The notes: generated by a model not told the origin, from the letters alone. DNA of 64,000 nucleotides from Thermoleophilaceae bacterium (GCA_040901445.1 JBBDYQ010000015.1:186001-250000); one strand, 5' to 3'; counted from the stretch's first letter, positions 6,880 to 17,334 are shown. A program made the numbers and translations.

Positions 6880-9438
6880 ATGACCAAGCTCGCACTCAGA
6901 GGGCTCGCCGCGCGCAAGCTGCGGGCGGCGCTCACGGCGGTGGCCGTGGTCCTGGGGATCGGCCTGGTGGCCGGGACGTATGTGGTCACGGACACGATCA
7001 ACGCGTCGTTCGACGACATCTTCCGGACCGCCAACGAGGGCTCCGACGTGATCGTGAAGACCGAGGAGGCCGTGGAGAGCGACACCGAGACGGTGCCGCC
7101 GATGCCGGCGTCGGTGCTCGAGCAGGTCTCCGCCGTGGATGGCGTGGCGAGCGCGGCCGGCGCCATCTTCGACACCGTCAGCATCTTCGACGAGGACGGC
7201 GAGCGCATCGGCACCACCGGCGCTCCCAGCTTCGTGGCCTCCACGGCGCCCGAGCCGTTCTCGACCTTCGACTACACCGAGGGCGCCGCGCCCGCCTCCG
7301 ACGACGAGATGGCGGTGCTCGAGGCCACCGCGGACCGCGACGGCTTCGAGATCGGCGACAGCATCCAGGTTGCAGGGCGCACGGGAACCAGCGAGTACCG
7401 GGTGTCCGGCATCGCGCGCTTCGGCGAGGTCAGCTCCTTCGGCGGGGCGTCGCTCGTGGTGGCCACGCTCGCCGAGGCGCAGCGCCTCGTGGACAAGGAG
7501 GGCGAGTTCGACGCGGTGAGCGCCGCCGCCGAGGATGGCGTCACCCCCGAGGAGCTGGCGCAACGCATCGACGCGGAGCTGCCGCCGGGCATCGCCGTGC
7601 GCACCGGCGAGGAGGACGCCGCACAGCAGTCCACCGACATCGAGGACGACCTCGGGTTCCTCCAGACCGCGCTGCTGGTGTTCGCCGGCATCGCCCTGTT
7701 CGTGGGCGCCTTCACGATCTTCAACACGTTCTCGATCACGGTCGCGCAGCGCATGCGCGAGTTCGCGATGCTGCGAACCCTCGGCGCGTCGCGGCGCCAG
7801 CTGCTCGTGGCCGTCGTGGTGGAGGCGCTGCTGATCGGCGTCGCGGCCTCCGCAGTGGGCCTGCTCGCCGGCATCGGGCTCGCACCCGCGCTCAACGGCC
7901 TGCTCAGCGCCTTCGGCCTGGACCTGCCCAGCACGCAGACCGTGGTCGAGTCGCGCACCGTGATCGTGTCGCTGGTGGTGGGCACCGTGATCACGCTGCT
8001 CGCCGCGCTCGTCCCGGCGCTGCGCGCCACCCGCGTCTCGCCCATGGCGGCGCTCCGCGAGGGCGCCGCACCCAGCGGCGGTCACCGGCGGCGCGGCGTC
8101 ACGGCACTCGCCGTGGTCCTGCTGGGCGCGGGCGTCGTGCTCATCTGCGTCGGCCTGTTCGGCGGCGGCGGCGACGACGCCACGGTGCTCTCCCTGCTCG
8201 GCGGGGGCGCCGCGCTGATCTTCCTCGGCACCGCGCTCGCCAGCCCCCGGCTGGTGCGCCCGATCGCGTCGGGGGTGGGCCGCCCGATCGAGCGCCTGCG
8301 CGGCGTCACGGGCCGCATCGCGCGGGAGAACGCCGTTCGCAACCCGGGCCGCACCGCCGTCACGGCCGCCGCCCTGATGATCGGGCTCGCACTCGTCACC
8401 TTCGTCACGGTCTTCGCCGCGGGCGCCCGGAACTCGGTGGACGAGATCATCTCCCAGCAGTTCGCGGGCGACCTGCTGATCCAGAACACCGACGGCTTCT
8501 CCCCCATCCCCGGGCCCGTGGCCGAGACCGCCGCGCAGGTGCCGGGGGTGGAGCTCGTGGCGCCCACTCGCACGAGTGAGGGACGGCTCGTGGGCGGCGA
8601 GGACGAGACCATCCGCCCGACGGGCGTCGATCCCGGGCCCTTCGCGCAGCTCTTCCAGCTCGACTGGGTGGACGGATCGGACGACGACCTGCGCGGCCTC
8701 GGTGCGCGCGAGGCCGTCCTCGACTCCGAATGGGCGGATGACGAGGGGATCGAGGTCGGCGACGAGTTCACCGTGCTCACGCCGCGTGGGACGGAGGTCA
8801 CCTACACGGCCGCGGCCACCTTCGACAACCCCGACCTCACCGGCGAGTTCGTGATCCCCGAGGGCACGCTGCGAACCGACTACGGCGAGGATCGCGCCGC
8901 GATCATCCTCGTGGGCGTGACCCCGGGAGCCGATCGCGACGCAGTGCAGGACCGCCTCAACGAGGTGCTCGCGGCCCAGTTCCCGGTGGCCGAGGCGCTC
9001 GACCAGGAGGGCGTCAAGGACCGCATCTCCGAGAGCGTGAACCAGGTGCTCGGGCTGATCTACGTGCTGCTGGCCCTGGCCATCATCGTGTCCCTCTTCG
9101 GGATCGTGAACACGCTCGCGCTCTCCATCCACGAGCGCACGCGCGAGATCGGCATGCTGCGCGCCATCGGCATGTCTGTCCAGCAGATGCGCCGCGTGGT
9201 GCGCTACGAGGCCGTCATCACAGCGCTGATCGGAGCCGTGCTCGGCACGGTCATCGGCCTCTTCTTCGGCTGGATCGTGATGCAGCCGCTCGCCGACGAC
9301 GGCTTCTCGTTCACACTGCCCGTCGGCACGATCCTGATCATGCTCGCGATCGCCACGGTCGCCGGCGTGATCGCAGCCATCGGCCCCGCACGACGAGCCA
9401 CCCGGCTGGACGTGCTCGACGCGCTGGCCTACGAGTAG
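6880..9438 (+). CDS. ABC transporter permease with two FtsX-like modules
   Basis: This 852-residue protein has an N-terminal membrane helix, a large extracellular domain (about 45-255) and a first FtsX module of three helices (about 260-400). A central linker with two further helices, a second extracellular domain and a final FtsX module (about 720-850) follow. Both modules carry the ERTREIGMLRAIG-type coupling motif (REFAMLRTLGASRRQ in the first). This 3+1+3-like layout is that of actinobacterial MacB/BceB-like transporters exporting peptides, lipids or antibiotics; the substrate cannot be told from sequence. It is the last gene of the 3383-9438 operon. Confidence 0.9.
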   Translation: MTKLALRGLAARKLRAALTAVAVVLGIGLVAGTYVVTDTINASFDDIFRTANEGSDVIVKTEEAVESDTETVPPMPASVLEQVSAVDGVASAAGAIFDTVSIFDEDGERIGTTGAPSFVASTAPEPFSTFDYTEGAAPASDDEMAVLEATADRDGFEIGDSIQVAGRTGTSEYRVSGIARFGEVSSFGGASLVVATLAEAQRLVDKEGEFDAVSAAAEDGVTPEELAQRIDAELPPGIAVRTGEEDAAQQSTDIEDDLGFLQTALLVFAGIALFVGAFTIFNTFSITVAQRMREFAMLRTLGASRRQLLVAVVVEALLIGVAASAVGLLAGIGLAPALNGLLSAFGLDLPSTQTVVESRTVIVSLVVGTVITLLAALVPALRATRVSPMAALREGAAPSGGHRRRGVTALAVVLLGAGVVLICVGLFGGGGDDATVLSLLGGGAALIFLGTALASPRLVRPIASGVGRPIERLRGVTGRIARENAVRNPGRTAVTAAALMIGLALVTFVTVFAAGARNSVDEIISQQFAGDLLIQNTDGFSPIPGPVAETAAQVPGVELVAPTRTSEGRLVGGEDETIRPTGVDPGPFAQLFQLDWVDGSDDDLRGLGAREAVLDSEWADDEGIEVGDEFTVLTPRGTEVTYTAAATFDNPDLTGEFVIPEGTLRTDYGEDRAAIILVGVTPGADRDAVQDRLNEVLAAQFPVAEALDQEGVKDRISESVNQVLGLIYVLLALAIIVSLFGIVNTLALSIHERTREIGMLRAIGMSVQQMRRVVRYEAVITALIGAVLGTVIGLFFGWIVMQPLADDGFSFTLPVGTILIMLAIATVAGVIAAIGPARRATRLDVLDALAYE

Positions 9439-9446
9439 GCGGCGGA

Positions 9447-9692
9447 CTACCGGCGCAGCTCGAGGTGGTCGCGCCAGCCGGCGTCCCCCTCGTCCAGCAC
9501 CCGGGTGACCTCCGCCACCGCCTCGTCGTAGCCGGCGGCCGCCACGGGGATCGGCACGAAGCCGGCCGTCTGTGGCTGGGCCGGCACGCCCAGCTCACCT
9601 TCGATCTGGTGCAGCAGCCGCAGGGCTTCAGGGCCGGGAGTGCGCACTCGCAGGACGACGATCGAAGTCACCCTCTCGATGCTAGGAGGCAT
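9447..9692 (-). CDS. Short conserved-looking hypothetical protein
   Basis: This 81-residue protein has the central sequence TSIVVLRVRTPGPEALRLLHQIEGELGV and a second half rich in Ala/Glu. Its predicted beta-alpha-beta pattern looks like a small soluble domain, but I recognise no family. It is convergent with the ABC permease (8-base gap) and divergent from the K+ channel gene (23-base gap). A GTG eleven codons... in-frame at the TSIVV segment is an alternative start. Confidence 0.5.
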   Translation of the reverse strand: MPPSIERVTSIVVLRVRTPGPEALRLLHQIEGELGVPAQPQTAGFVPIPVAAAGYDEAVAEVTRVLDEGDAGWRDHLELRR

Positions 9693-9715
9693 GTCCGCGG
9701 GTAGCCTGCGCCTCG

Positions 9716-10744
9716 ATGGCCGCGACGGAGACCGGTCGGGACGTCCGGGTCCACCTTCCGCGCGGGCGGCCCAGCCCTTTCGGCAGCCTTGGCCGCCGCG
9801 TGGCTCTCGCGCTCGGCCTGGTGGCCTTCGTCACCCTCGTGGCGCTGCTCGACCGCCACGGCTACCGGGACGCAGCGGGCGGCACGGTGGGGCTGCTCGA
9901 CGCCGTGTACTACGCCACCGTCAGCATCACCACCACCGGCTACGGCGACATCATCCCGGTCACCGACCGGTCGCGGCTGCTCACGGCGCTGCTCGTCACC
10001 CCGGCGCGCGTACTCTTCCTCATCCTGCTCGTGGGCACGACGCTGGAGTTGCTGGCGGAACGGACCCGCGAGGCCTACCGGCTCCGGCAGTGGAGGGCAC
10101 GCTTGCGCGACCACGTGATCATCTGCGGCTTTGGCACGAAGGGGAAGAGCGCGGCCAGGTCCGTGCTCGCGGGCGACGGGCAGCGGACGGCCGAGATCGT
10201 GGTGATCGACGAGGACCCGCGCGCCATCGAGGACGCCCAGGCACGGGGTCTCGCGACCGTCGCCGGGAGCGCGACCCGCACCGAGGTGCTGGACGCCGCC
10301 GGCATCCGCGAAGCGCGCGCCGTGGTGGTGGCCCCCAACCGCGACGACACCGCCGTGCTCATGTCGCTCACCGCGCGCGAGCTCAACCCGAACGCCACGA
10401 TCGTCGCCGCGGCCCGCGAGGAGGAGAACGCCCACCTCCTGCGTCAGAGCGGGGCGGATTCGGTGATCACATCCTCGGGCGCCGCCGGGCGGCTGATGGG
10501 CCTCGCCGTGGACAACCACCGCCTCGTCGACGTGCTGGAGGACCTCATGGCCGTCGGCGAGGGGCTCGACATCATCGAGCGGCCGGTGGAGCAGGCCGAG
10601 GTCGGCGGGGCCCCGGAGGGCGGTACCCGCGAACTGGCGCTCGCCGTCGTCCGCGGCCCCGACGTGCTGCGCTTCGACGACGAGCGGGCGGCGCGCCTCG
10701 AGCAGGGCGACCGGCTGATCTGCCTCTGCAATCGCGATGACTAA
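9716..10744 (+). CDS. Two-helix K+ channel with cytoplasmic RCK (TrkA) domain
   Basis: This 342-residue protein has a first membrane helix (about 28-45), a pore loop with the K+ selectivity filter TTTGYGD (72-78) and a second helix (about 88-112). A TrkA-N/RCK Rossmann domain with GFGTKG (138-143) and acidic VVIDEDP follows, then a TrkA-C-like end (RELALAVVRGPDVLRF). This is the Kch/MthK-type plan: tetrameric pore gated by ligand binding to the RCK ring. A TAGCCT box lies 8 bases before the ATG, suggesting a leaderless transcript. Its stop overlaps the convergent GH2 gene's stop by a few bases. Confidence 0.92.
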   Translation: MAATETGRDVRVHLPRGRPSPFGSLGRRVALALGLVAFVTLVALLDRHGYRDAAGGTVGLLDAVYYATVSITTTGYGDIIPVTDRSRLLTALLVTPARVLFLILLVGTTLELLAERTREAYRLRQWRARLRDHVIICGFGTKGKSAARSVLAGDGQRTAEIVVIDEDPRAIEDAQARGLATVAGSATRTEVLDAAGIREARAVVVAPNRDDTAVLMSLTARELNPNATIVAAAREEENAHLLRQSGADSVITSSGAAGRLMGLAVDNHRLVDVLEDLMAVGEGLDIIERPVEQAEVGGAPEGGTRELALAVVRGPDVLRFDDERAARLEQGDRLICLCNRDD

Positions 10745-12549
10745 CGCAGCGGCGGCACCGCCGCGAAGCGCTGCCGCACCGTCTCGAACGCCGGCTTGGG
10801 ATTGCCGCGTTCGTCGAAGATGCCCTTGCGGTTGAAAGGCGAGTCCGGCTGTGGGTTTCCGCCGCTCCAGCGCGGGCGGACCCAGAAGTCACGCAGCGCC
10901 CAGACCAGCGCGCCCGACAGGGCGCTGGTGGCGTCGATGATGGCCAGGTGGTCGCCCAGGTAGCCGGTCTGGAACTCGAAGGTTCCCAGCTCCGTGGCCG
11001 GCCCCGAGCGGTTGGCCTCCGCGCCGAACTCCGTCACGAACAGCGCCTGGCGCGGGAAGCGGGCGCGCAGCACCTCGAGGTCGCCGCGCAGCTCGGGCGT
11101 GGCGCCTCCGTACCAGCCCACGTACTCGTTCACGCCGATGGCGTCGAGCATGTCGTAGTGCGCCGGGATGTGATCGAGAGGGCGCAGCGCGGGGTCGGCG
11201 GCCGCGAGGCGGGTGGGGTCGAGGCGGCGGATGAGCCGCACGGCGTCCGTGATGTAGGCGCGCTCGCGGCGGCCGCCGCGCAGGGTCTCGTTGGCCACGC
11301 TCCAGGTCATGATCGCGGCGTGGTTGCGGTCGCGCAGGATGGCCTCACGCAGCCGTGAGAGCGCCTCCTTGCGGAGGCGGGCGGAGAAGTTCGTGTCGCG
11401 CAGGCGCCACACCGGGATCTGCTCCCAGAACACGATCCCCGCCCGGTCGAAGGCCTCGAGCAGCGCCGGGTGCGGGGGGTAGTGCGCACGCGTGAAGTCG
11501 GCGCCCACGGCCTGGAGCTGCGCCACTATCTGCTCGTGCTCGCGCGGGCGCAGCGCGCCCCCGCGGTTGAGCGTCTCCTCGTGGAAGCTGGCCCCGCGCA
11601 GGGACAGCGGCCGGCCGTTGAGCGTGGCCTGTCCCTGCTCGTTCACGGCCCACTCACGTATGCCGAAGCGCACCGTGGTGAGCTGGCCGCCGGCCAGCCG
11701 GACGTCGAGCCGGTAGAGATTGGGCGCGTCCGGGCTCCACTCGCGTGGATCCGGGATCGAGAACGAGCCGCGGAGGCGCCCCAGCCGGCCGCGGCCCAGC
11801 CGGCGCCCGTCATCGAAGGCGCCCGTCACGTTGGTGCGCGTGCCGTCCGGCCCTGCGAGCACCGCCCGCTCCACCTCCAGGCGTCGCGTGGCGCCGGTGG
11901 CGTTGCGCACCATCCCCTCGACCTCCACCTGCGCCGGGGAGCCACGGCGCGCGATCACCTGCAGGTCGGCCAGGTCGAGCGCCGCCACGCGCCGCAGATA
12001 GACCTCGCGCAGGATGCCGCCGTGGTTCCACCAGCCGCGCGGGCGCGAGGACGGCGGCAGGTCGGTGCGCGTCTCGCGCCCGTCCACGCGCACGACCAGC
12101 TCGTTGCCGCGCTGCTTCAGTCCGCGGGCGCCCATCTCGAACGGCAGGTAGGCGCCCTCGTGGGTGCCCAGCCGGCGGCCGTTGAGCCAGACCGTGGCAT
12201 GGCGGTTGACCGACTCGAAGCGCAGCCGCCAGTCCTCGGCGTCGCGGTCGCGCGGACGGTCGAAGCGCACCCGGTACCACTGCACCCGCGAGCGGAAGCC
12301 GCGGGTGGAGTCGTCACGGGCGTTGAAGGAGTGCGGCACCGAGACACGCCGGAAGCCGCGGTCGTTGCCGGCGCGCTCCCAGTGGCGGCGGCGCCCGACG
12401 TCGCGGGTGTCGGCACGGGTGGTCCAGCCGCGGTCGAGGAGGTGGAGGCCGTCGGGGCCGTCGGCGTAGAGGGCCTCCTCATCGGGGGCTCGCGCGGCGG
12501 CCGGCACGGCGAGAACGAGCAGGACGAGGAAGGCCAGCAGGGCGGGCAT
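10741..12549 (-). CDS. Exported glycoside hydrolase family 2 enzyme (beta-glucuronidase/galactosidase-like)
   Basis: This 602-residue protein begins with a signal peptide (MPALLAFLVLLVLAVPAAARA) and then shows the GH2 plan. There is a sugar-binding jelly roll (RHATVWLNGRRLGTHEGAYLPF), an immunoglobulin-like domain and a TIM barrel. The acid/base is E421 in VANETLRGG and the nucleophile is E507 in VTEFGAEA. Active-site residues are intact, so it should be a retaining glycosidase outside the cell; the sugar specificity (glucuronide versus galactoside or mannoside) is not readable. The ATG at 12549 is chosen over 12591 because the signal peptide starts there. No sugar transporter is nearby. Confidence 0.85.
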   Translation of the reverse strand: MPALLAFLVLLVLAVPAAARAPDEEALYADGPDGLHLLDRGWTTRADTRDVGRRRHWERAGNDRGFRRVSVPHSFNARDDSTRGFRSRVQWYRVRFDRPRDRDAEDWRLRFESVNRHATVWLNGRRLGTHEGAYLPFEMGARGLKQRGNELVVRVDGRETRTDLPPSSRPRGWWNHGGILREVYLRRVAALDLADLQVIARRGSPAQVEVEGMVRNATGATRRLEVERAVLAGPDGTRTNVTGAFDDGRRLGRGRLGRLRGSFSIPDPREWSPDAPNLYRLDVRLAGGQLTTVRFGIREWAVNEQGQATLNGRPLSLRGASFHEETLNRGGALRPREHEQIVAQLQAVGADFTRAHYPPHPALLEAFDRAGIVFWEQIPVWRLRDTNFSARLRKEALSRLREAILRDRNHAAIMTWSVANETLRGGRRERAYITDAVRLIRRLDPTRLAAADPALRPLDHIPAHYDMLDAIGVNEYVGWYGGATPELRGDLEVLRARFPRQALFVTEFGAEANRSGPATELGTFEFQTGYLGDHLAIIDATSALSGALVWALRDFWVRPRWSGGNPQPDSPFNRKGIFDERGNPKPAFETVRQRFAAVPPLR

Positions 12550-12609
12550 CGGACCATTCCAACACGCCCGACGGCGCAACGCTCCGGTCACCGGTGGCTA
12601 GGCCTGGGC

Positions 12610-13122
12610 TCAGGCCCCCGAACCCTCGAGGACCTGCTCCACGAAGAAGCGGGCTGCCGGGTCGAGCCGGTCGCCGAAGACCTCTTCGGCCACGTCGAGC
12701 ACGGCGGGGGCATCCGCCAGCCCGAGCTCCGCGGCCAGCAGGCGCAGGTCGTCCTCGTCCTCGCCGGCCCGGTGGGCGAGCACCTTCAGGGCCAGCAGCA
12801 TCCTGGGAGACGCGACGAGGCAGCGAAGCCCCGGCTCGTCCAGCACGGGCGCGGCCTCGGGATCGTCCCCGGCGAGGAAGCCCTTCACCGCATCGTTGAG
12901 CCAGCCGACCGGCAGCCCGAGCTGCTCGGCCACCTCGCCCGCCGCCTCGTAGATGGCGAGCTTGGGCTCGAAGACCGCGTCGATGTCGCGGGTCGAACGG
13001 CGCACGTCATACGCGAGCGCGATCGCCGCCCCGCCGACGAGATACATCTCGCCGCGGATGCCCCGCTCGTCGAGCACCCGGGCCAGCGCCGTCAGAGCGG
13101 CGACGATCGCCTCACGGTCCAT
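12610..13122 (-). CDS. Nucleotidyltransferase-fold protein (DUF6036/AbiEii-like)
   Basis: This 170-residue protein carries LVGGAAIALAYDVRRSTRDIDAVF, the Gly-Gly plus Asp-X-Asp signature of minimal nucleotidyltransferases. Helical segments follow (MLLALKVLAHRAGEDEDDLRLLAAELG), as in DUF6036 and AbiEii toxins. Its ATG overlaps the TGA of the upstream gene by one base (TGATG), so the two are co-translated. Such pairs often behave as toxin-antitoxin or phage-defence modules, but substrate and toxicity are not shown here. The start at 13122 is preferred over the longer frame, whose extra residues belong to the partner gene's shadow. Confidence 0.72.
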   Translation of the reverse strand: MDREAIVAALTALARVLDERGIRGEMYLVGGAAIALAYDVRRSTRDIDAVFEPKLAIYEAAGEVAEQLGLPVGWLNDAVKGFLAGDDPEAAPVLDEPGLRCLVASPRMLLALKVLAHRAGEDEDDLRLLAAELGLADAPAVLDVAEEVFGDRLDPAARFFVEQVLEGSGA

Positions 13123-13556
13123 CAGCAGCGGTCGAGCGCGCCCGGCCCGAGGAAGATCCCGCGCCTGCGGAAGGCGGCGGGCGAGTGGACGATGGCCAGC
13201 GCGCGCAGGCCTGGAGTGGGGCTCACGAACCAGAAGCGGTCGAGAAAGCGATCGGTACCCACTGCCCAGCCCGGCCGGTCCAGCCCCCGAGCCGCAGCAA
13301 GGTGCTCGGCCAGCGCCCCCAGATAGGCGTCCCACCGCCGGTCACCCATCGAGACCGGGCGCTTCTCGATGGCGCGGGCCCGGAGCTCCCCCCGCGGAAG
13401 GAGTGCGAACTCGTCCATGAACTCGCGAACCGCAGGCAGGAACTCATCGCCGGCCCGCACACGCCGGGCCACCCCGGCCAGCGACTGCCGGAACGCCCGA
13501 TCCGGCGGCGGATGCTCGCGCAGCCAATCGTGCAGGGTCTCGACACGGGCAGCCAC
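13122..13556 (-). CDS. Hypothetical partner of the nucleotidyltransferase
   Basis: This protein of about 144 residues starts at a GTG that has a TACGAT box 6 bases upstream. It is mostly helical (VETLHDWLREH, VREFMDEFALLP) and ends with a conserved-looking FWFVSPTPGLRALAIVHSPAAFRRRGI. I recognise no domain; it lacks an obvious helix-turn-helix. Its one-base overlap with the nucleotidyltransferase gene points to a functional pair. It could be the cognate antitoxin or target-recognition protein; that is inference from gene order only. Confidence 0.6.
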   Translation of the reverse strand: MAARVETLHDWLREHPPPDRAFRQSLAGVARRVRAGDEFLPAVREFMDEFALLPRGELRARAIEKRPVSMGDRRWDAYLGALAEHLAAARGLDRPGWAVGTDRFLDRFWFVSPTPGLRALAIVHSPAAFRRRGIFLGPGALDRC

Positions 13557-13623
13557 ACGACCATCGTAGTTCCGGTACCGGAAGCCGCACCCCGGAGGAC
13601 GGCTCCCTAGAATCCGCCGCCCG

Positions 13624-15183
<1,560 letters not shown>

Positions 15184-15192
<9 letters not shown>

Positions 15193-15223
15193 GCTCTGAG
15201 GCCGCGGAGGCGACTCAGAGAGG
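15184..15223. terminator. Hairpin at the end of pccB
   Basis: Perfect 10-base arms, CCTCTCTGAG at 15184-15193 and CTCAGAGAGG at 15214-15223, overlap the pccB stop codon. The hairpin sits between convergent genes and could terminate from either side. No U-run follows, as is common in high-GC actinobacteria. Confidence 0.5.
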
Positions 15224-15240
15224 CTGCACCTCGGTGGAGG

Positions 15241-15987
15241 TCACTCGGCCTCCTCCTCCTCCTCCACGGTCGCGGACAGCTCCGCCACCTGGATCGCGAT
15301 CAGGCTCGAGGAGTCCACCTCGCCCTCACCGAAGTCGTCTGAGCATTCGAGCACCACGGTGCCCCCGGTCGGGATGGCCGCCTGCACGTGGTCGAGGCCA
15401 CTGCTGCCCTCCGAGTCGCCCCCCGCGCCGGGCAGCTCGTCGCCGTCGAGCTCGAGATAGCACGACACGGCGGAGAACTGGCCGTGCACGTTGCCCATCA
15501 CCACGTACATGCCGTCGGGCAGATCGAGCTCCAGGATCGTCTCGTCGCCCTCTCCGAGGAAGCGGTCGTTCTCGCTGGCGATCGAGAACGCGTTGGACGG
15601 GCCGCGTGGCCCGGTCGGCCCCGCCGGTCCGGCGGGCCCCTGCGCGCCCTGCGTCCCGGAGCCCGGCGTCGCCTCCTGGGGCGCGCTGAGCGTCGGCGCC
15701 AGGTCCTGCGGCCCGATGGAGCCGTCGACTATGTCGATGCTGGTGATCGAGTTCGGCGCGATCTGCTTCAACTGGACGGCATTCGGCCCGATGTCGGCGT
15801 GACGGACGTTGTCGTTCACGATGTCGCCGCTGCGAACGGAGTTGTCGGTGACGTTGGCCGCCCCTGCCCTGGTTTCGTCCGACGCCAGCTGGACGGTGGC
15901 GTAGGAGCCTCCCCCCAGCGCGAAGAACACGGCGACGGCCGCCATGGTGTTGGCGAACGTGAACCGCGAGCGAATCCCTGCGAGCAT
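15241..15987 (-). CDS. Exported protein with short collagen-like segment
   Basis: This 248-residue protein starts with MLAGIRSRFTFANTMAAVAVF, a signal/anchor segment very characteristic of Thermoleophilia exported proteins. There follow short repeats of the type VRSGDIVNDNVRHADIGPNAV, then Gly-X-Y triplets (GAQGPAGPAGPTGPRGP), then a beta-rich domain with two cysteines and an acidic tail. It is probably a surface protein with a short trimerising collagen-like stalk (inference). A GGGAGGGG ribosome site precedes the ATG. No enzymatic motif is seen. Confidence 0.7.
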   Translation of the reverse strand: MLAGIRSRFTFANTMAAVAVFFALGGGSYATVQLASDETRAGAANVTDNSVRSGDIVNDNVRHADIGPNAVQLKQIAPNSITSIDIVDGSIGPQDLAPTLSAPQEATPGSGTQGAQGPAGPAGPTGPRGPSNAFSIASENDRFLGEGDETILELDLPDGMYVVMGNVHGQFSAVSCYLELDGDELPGAGGDSEGSSGLDHVQAAIPTGGTVVLECSDDFGEGEVDSSSLIAIQVAELSATVEEEEEAE

Positions 15988-16090
15988 CAGTCCCCTCCCT
16001 TGCCGTAAACGCCAGCGTGACGAGAAGCGTACCCCGAATCGGGTACATCCGCCAGTGGCGGCGCTCGCGTCGGAGAAGAGTCCGCTCGCC

Positions 16091-17035
16091 CTAGATCCGC
16101 ACGTTCTGCGCCTTCACCACGCCCGCCGCGTGCGCCTCCATCACCCCGTGGCAGACGGCCAGGTCCTGGATTGCCAGGCCGGTGGAGTCGAACAGCGTGA
16201 CTTCGGCATCCGAGCCGCGACCCGCGGCCGTGCCCGTGAGCACCGCGCCGAGGTCGGTGACCTCGTCGCGCGTCACGCGCCCGGCGGCCACCGCGCCGGT
16301 CAGCTCGCCGCCGTGGGAGGCCTGCTCCCACTCGTCGCAGAACAGCCGGCACGCGGCGACGGCGTCCACGGATGCCTCGGCCTTGCCCGGGCCGTCGGCG
16401 CCGAGCATGTTGAGATGCAGCCCCGGGCGCAGATCGCCGGGGCCCACCACCGGCTCGTGCCCCGGCGTGACGCAGGTCACCAGGTCGCAGGCCAGGGCCT
16501 CCTCGCGCGAGCCGGCCTCCCAGCCCAGCTCGCCCGCCAGCGCTCCCGCCACGTCCGGGTCCGGGTCGAAGCACACGCCGGGCCCGTACTCGGCCGCCGC
16601 CAGGCAGCGCCCCGCCCACGCCCCATGCAGGCCGCAGCCCACGATGCCCGCGCTCGCGGAATCCTCGCGGGCGAGCTCCTGCGCGGCGATCGCCGCCACG
16701 GCGCCCGTGCGCAGGGCGGTGACCGCGCGGGTGTCCACCAGCGCCAGCGGCCGCCCGTCGTCCGCGCTGGACACGCAGATCACGCCCATCACCACCGGCA
16801 GCCCGCGGGCGGGGTTGCGCGGGAAAGAGGTCACCCACTTGAGGATGGCCAGGCCGCCGCCGCGGGCCGGCATCGCGCGGAAGTCCCCGTGCTCGACCGT
16901 CAGGTAGGTCTTGGCCGGCATCGCCCACTCCCCGCTCGCGTGACGCACGAAGCCGTCGCGCACGCGCTCGATCGCCTCCAGCGGCGGGACCGCGGCCAGC
17001 ACCGTGTCGTGGTCGAAGACGGGCAGCTCGGGCAT
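16091..17035 (-). CDS. Ornithine cyclodeaminase / mu-crystallin family protein
   Basis: This 314-residue protein matches the ornithine cyclodeaminase/alanine dehydrogenase-like family. It has an N-terminal substrate domain with RAMPARGGGLAILKWVTSFPRNP, then RTGAVAAIAAQELAR, then a Rossmann nucleotide fold with SAGIVGCGLHGAWAG and VTCVTPGHEPVV. Family members reduce ketimines or deaminate ornithine using NAD(P)H; the exact substrate is not clear. The ATG at 17035 is supported by the conserved N-terminus (MPELPVFDHDTV) and a TATCGT box 9 bases upstream. It is divergent from the small gene at 17062. Confidence 0.82.
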   Translation of the reverse strand: MPELPVFDHDTVLAAVPPLEAIERVRDGFVRHASGEWAMPAKTYLTVEHGDFRAMPARGGGLAILKWVTSFPRNPARGLPVVMGVICVSSADDGRPLALVDTRAVTALRTGAVAAIAAQELAREDSASAGIVGCGLHGAWAGRCLAAAEYGPGVCFDPDPDVAGALAGELGWEAGSREEALACDLVTCVTPGHEPVVGPGDLRPGLHLNMLGADGPGKAEASVDAVAACRLFCDEWEQASHGGELTGAVAAGRVTRDEVTDLGAVLTGTAAGRGSDAEVTLFDSTGLAIQDLAVCHGVMEAHAAGVVKAQNVRI

Positions 17036-17044
17036 GGCGCGGCG

Positions 17045-17054
17045 ACGATACCCT
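17045..17054. promoter_or_regulatory. Divergent -10 boxes sharing one TA (ACGATACCCT)
   Basis: Read on the minus strand, TATCGT (17045-17050) lies 9 bases before the ATG at 17035. Read on the plus strand, TACCCT (17049-17054) lies 7 bases before the GTG at 17062. The two boxes share the TA at 17049-17050, so RNA polymerase loading in the two directions should be mutually exclusive at this point. Confidence 0.5.
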
Positions 17055-17061
17055 GCCGCCC

Positions 17062-17307
17062 GTGACGCGCAACGGACAGCAGCGTCCGGCACGGCCGCGC
17101 CTCGAGATCGCGCACAGCTCGGCCACCCCGGGCGAGGCCGCCGCAATTGCGGCGGCCATCGAGCAGTTCCTGCACGACACGGCGCCGGCGCCCGCCGCGC
17201 CCGCCGCGCGCATCAACCCCTGGCTGCGCGCGGCCCTCTACGAGAACGCCGGCCTGGACCCCTCCAACTCAAACGCCTGGGGCGACGGCGAGCCCTGGGG
17301 CCGCTGA
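17062..17307 (+). CDS. Probable acyl-CoA carboxylase epsilon subunit
   Basis: This 81-residue protein (GTG start) contains LEIAHSSATPGEAAAIAAAIEQFL followed by a Pro/Ala hinge and NPWLRAALYENAG. The 'TPEE-AAI-AAIE' helix and the Trp-rich C-terminus resemble actinobacterial acyl-CoA carboxylase epsilon chains, small proteins that bridge alpha and beta chains. Here it is not next to either, but alpha (25370) and beta (13624) lie within 9 kb. The family is short and divergent, so this is tentative. A TACCCT box lies 7 bases before the start. Confidence 0.45.
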   Translation: MTRNGQQRPARPRLEIAHSSATPGEAAAIAAAIEQFLHDTAPAPAAPAARINPWLRAALYENAGLDPSNSNAWGDGEPWGR

Positions 17308-17334
17308 GCGCCACGCGCTACCCTTCCGCGCCGC

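Noticed and set aside
6169-9132. 987-codon open frame on the minus strand opposite the ABC genes
   Set aside because: High GC keeps antisense frames open; the frame is rich in His/Arg/Ala/Gly with no domain, while the plus strand encodes clear ATPase and FtsX proteins.
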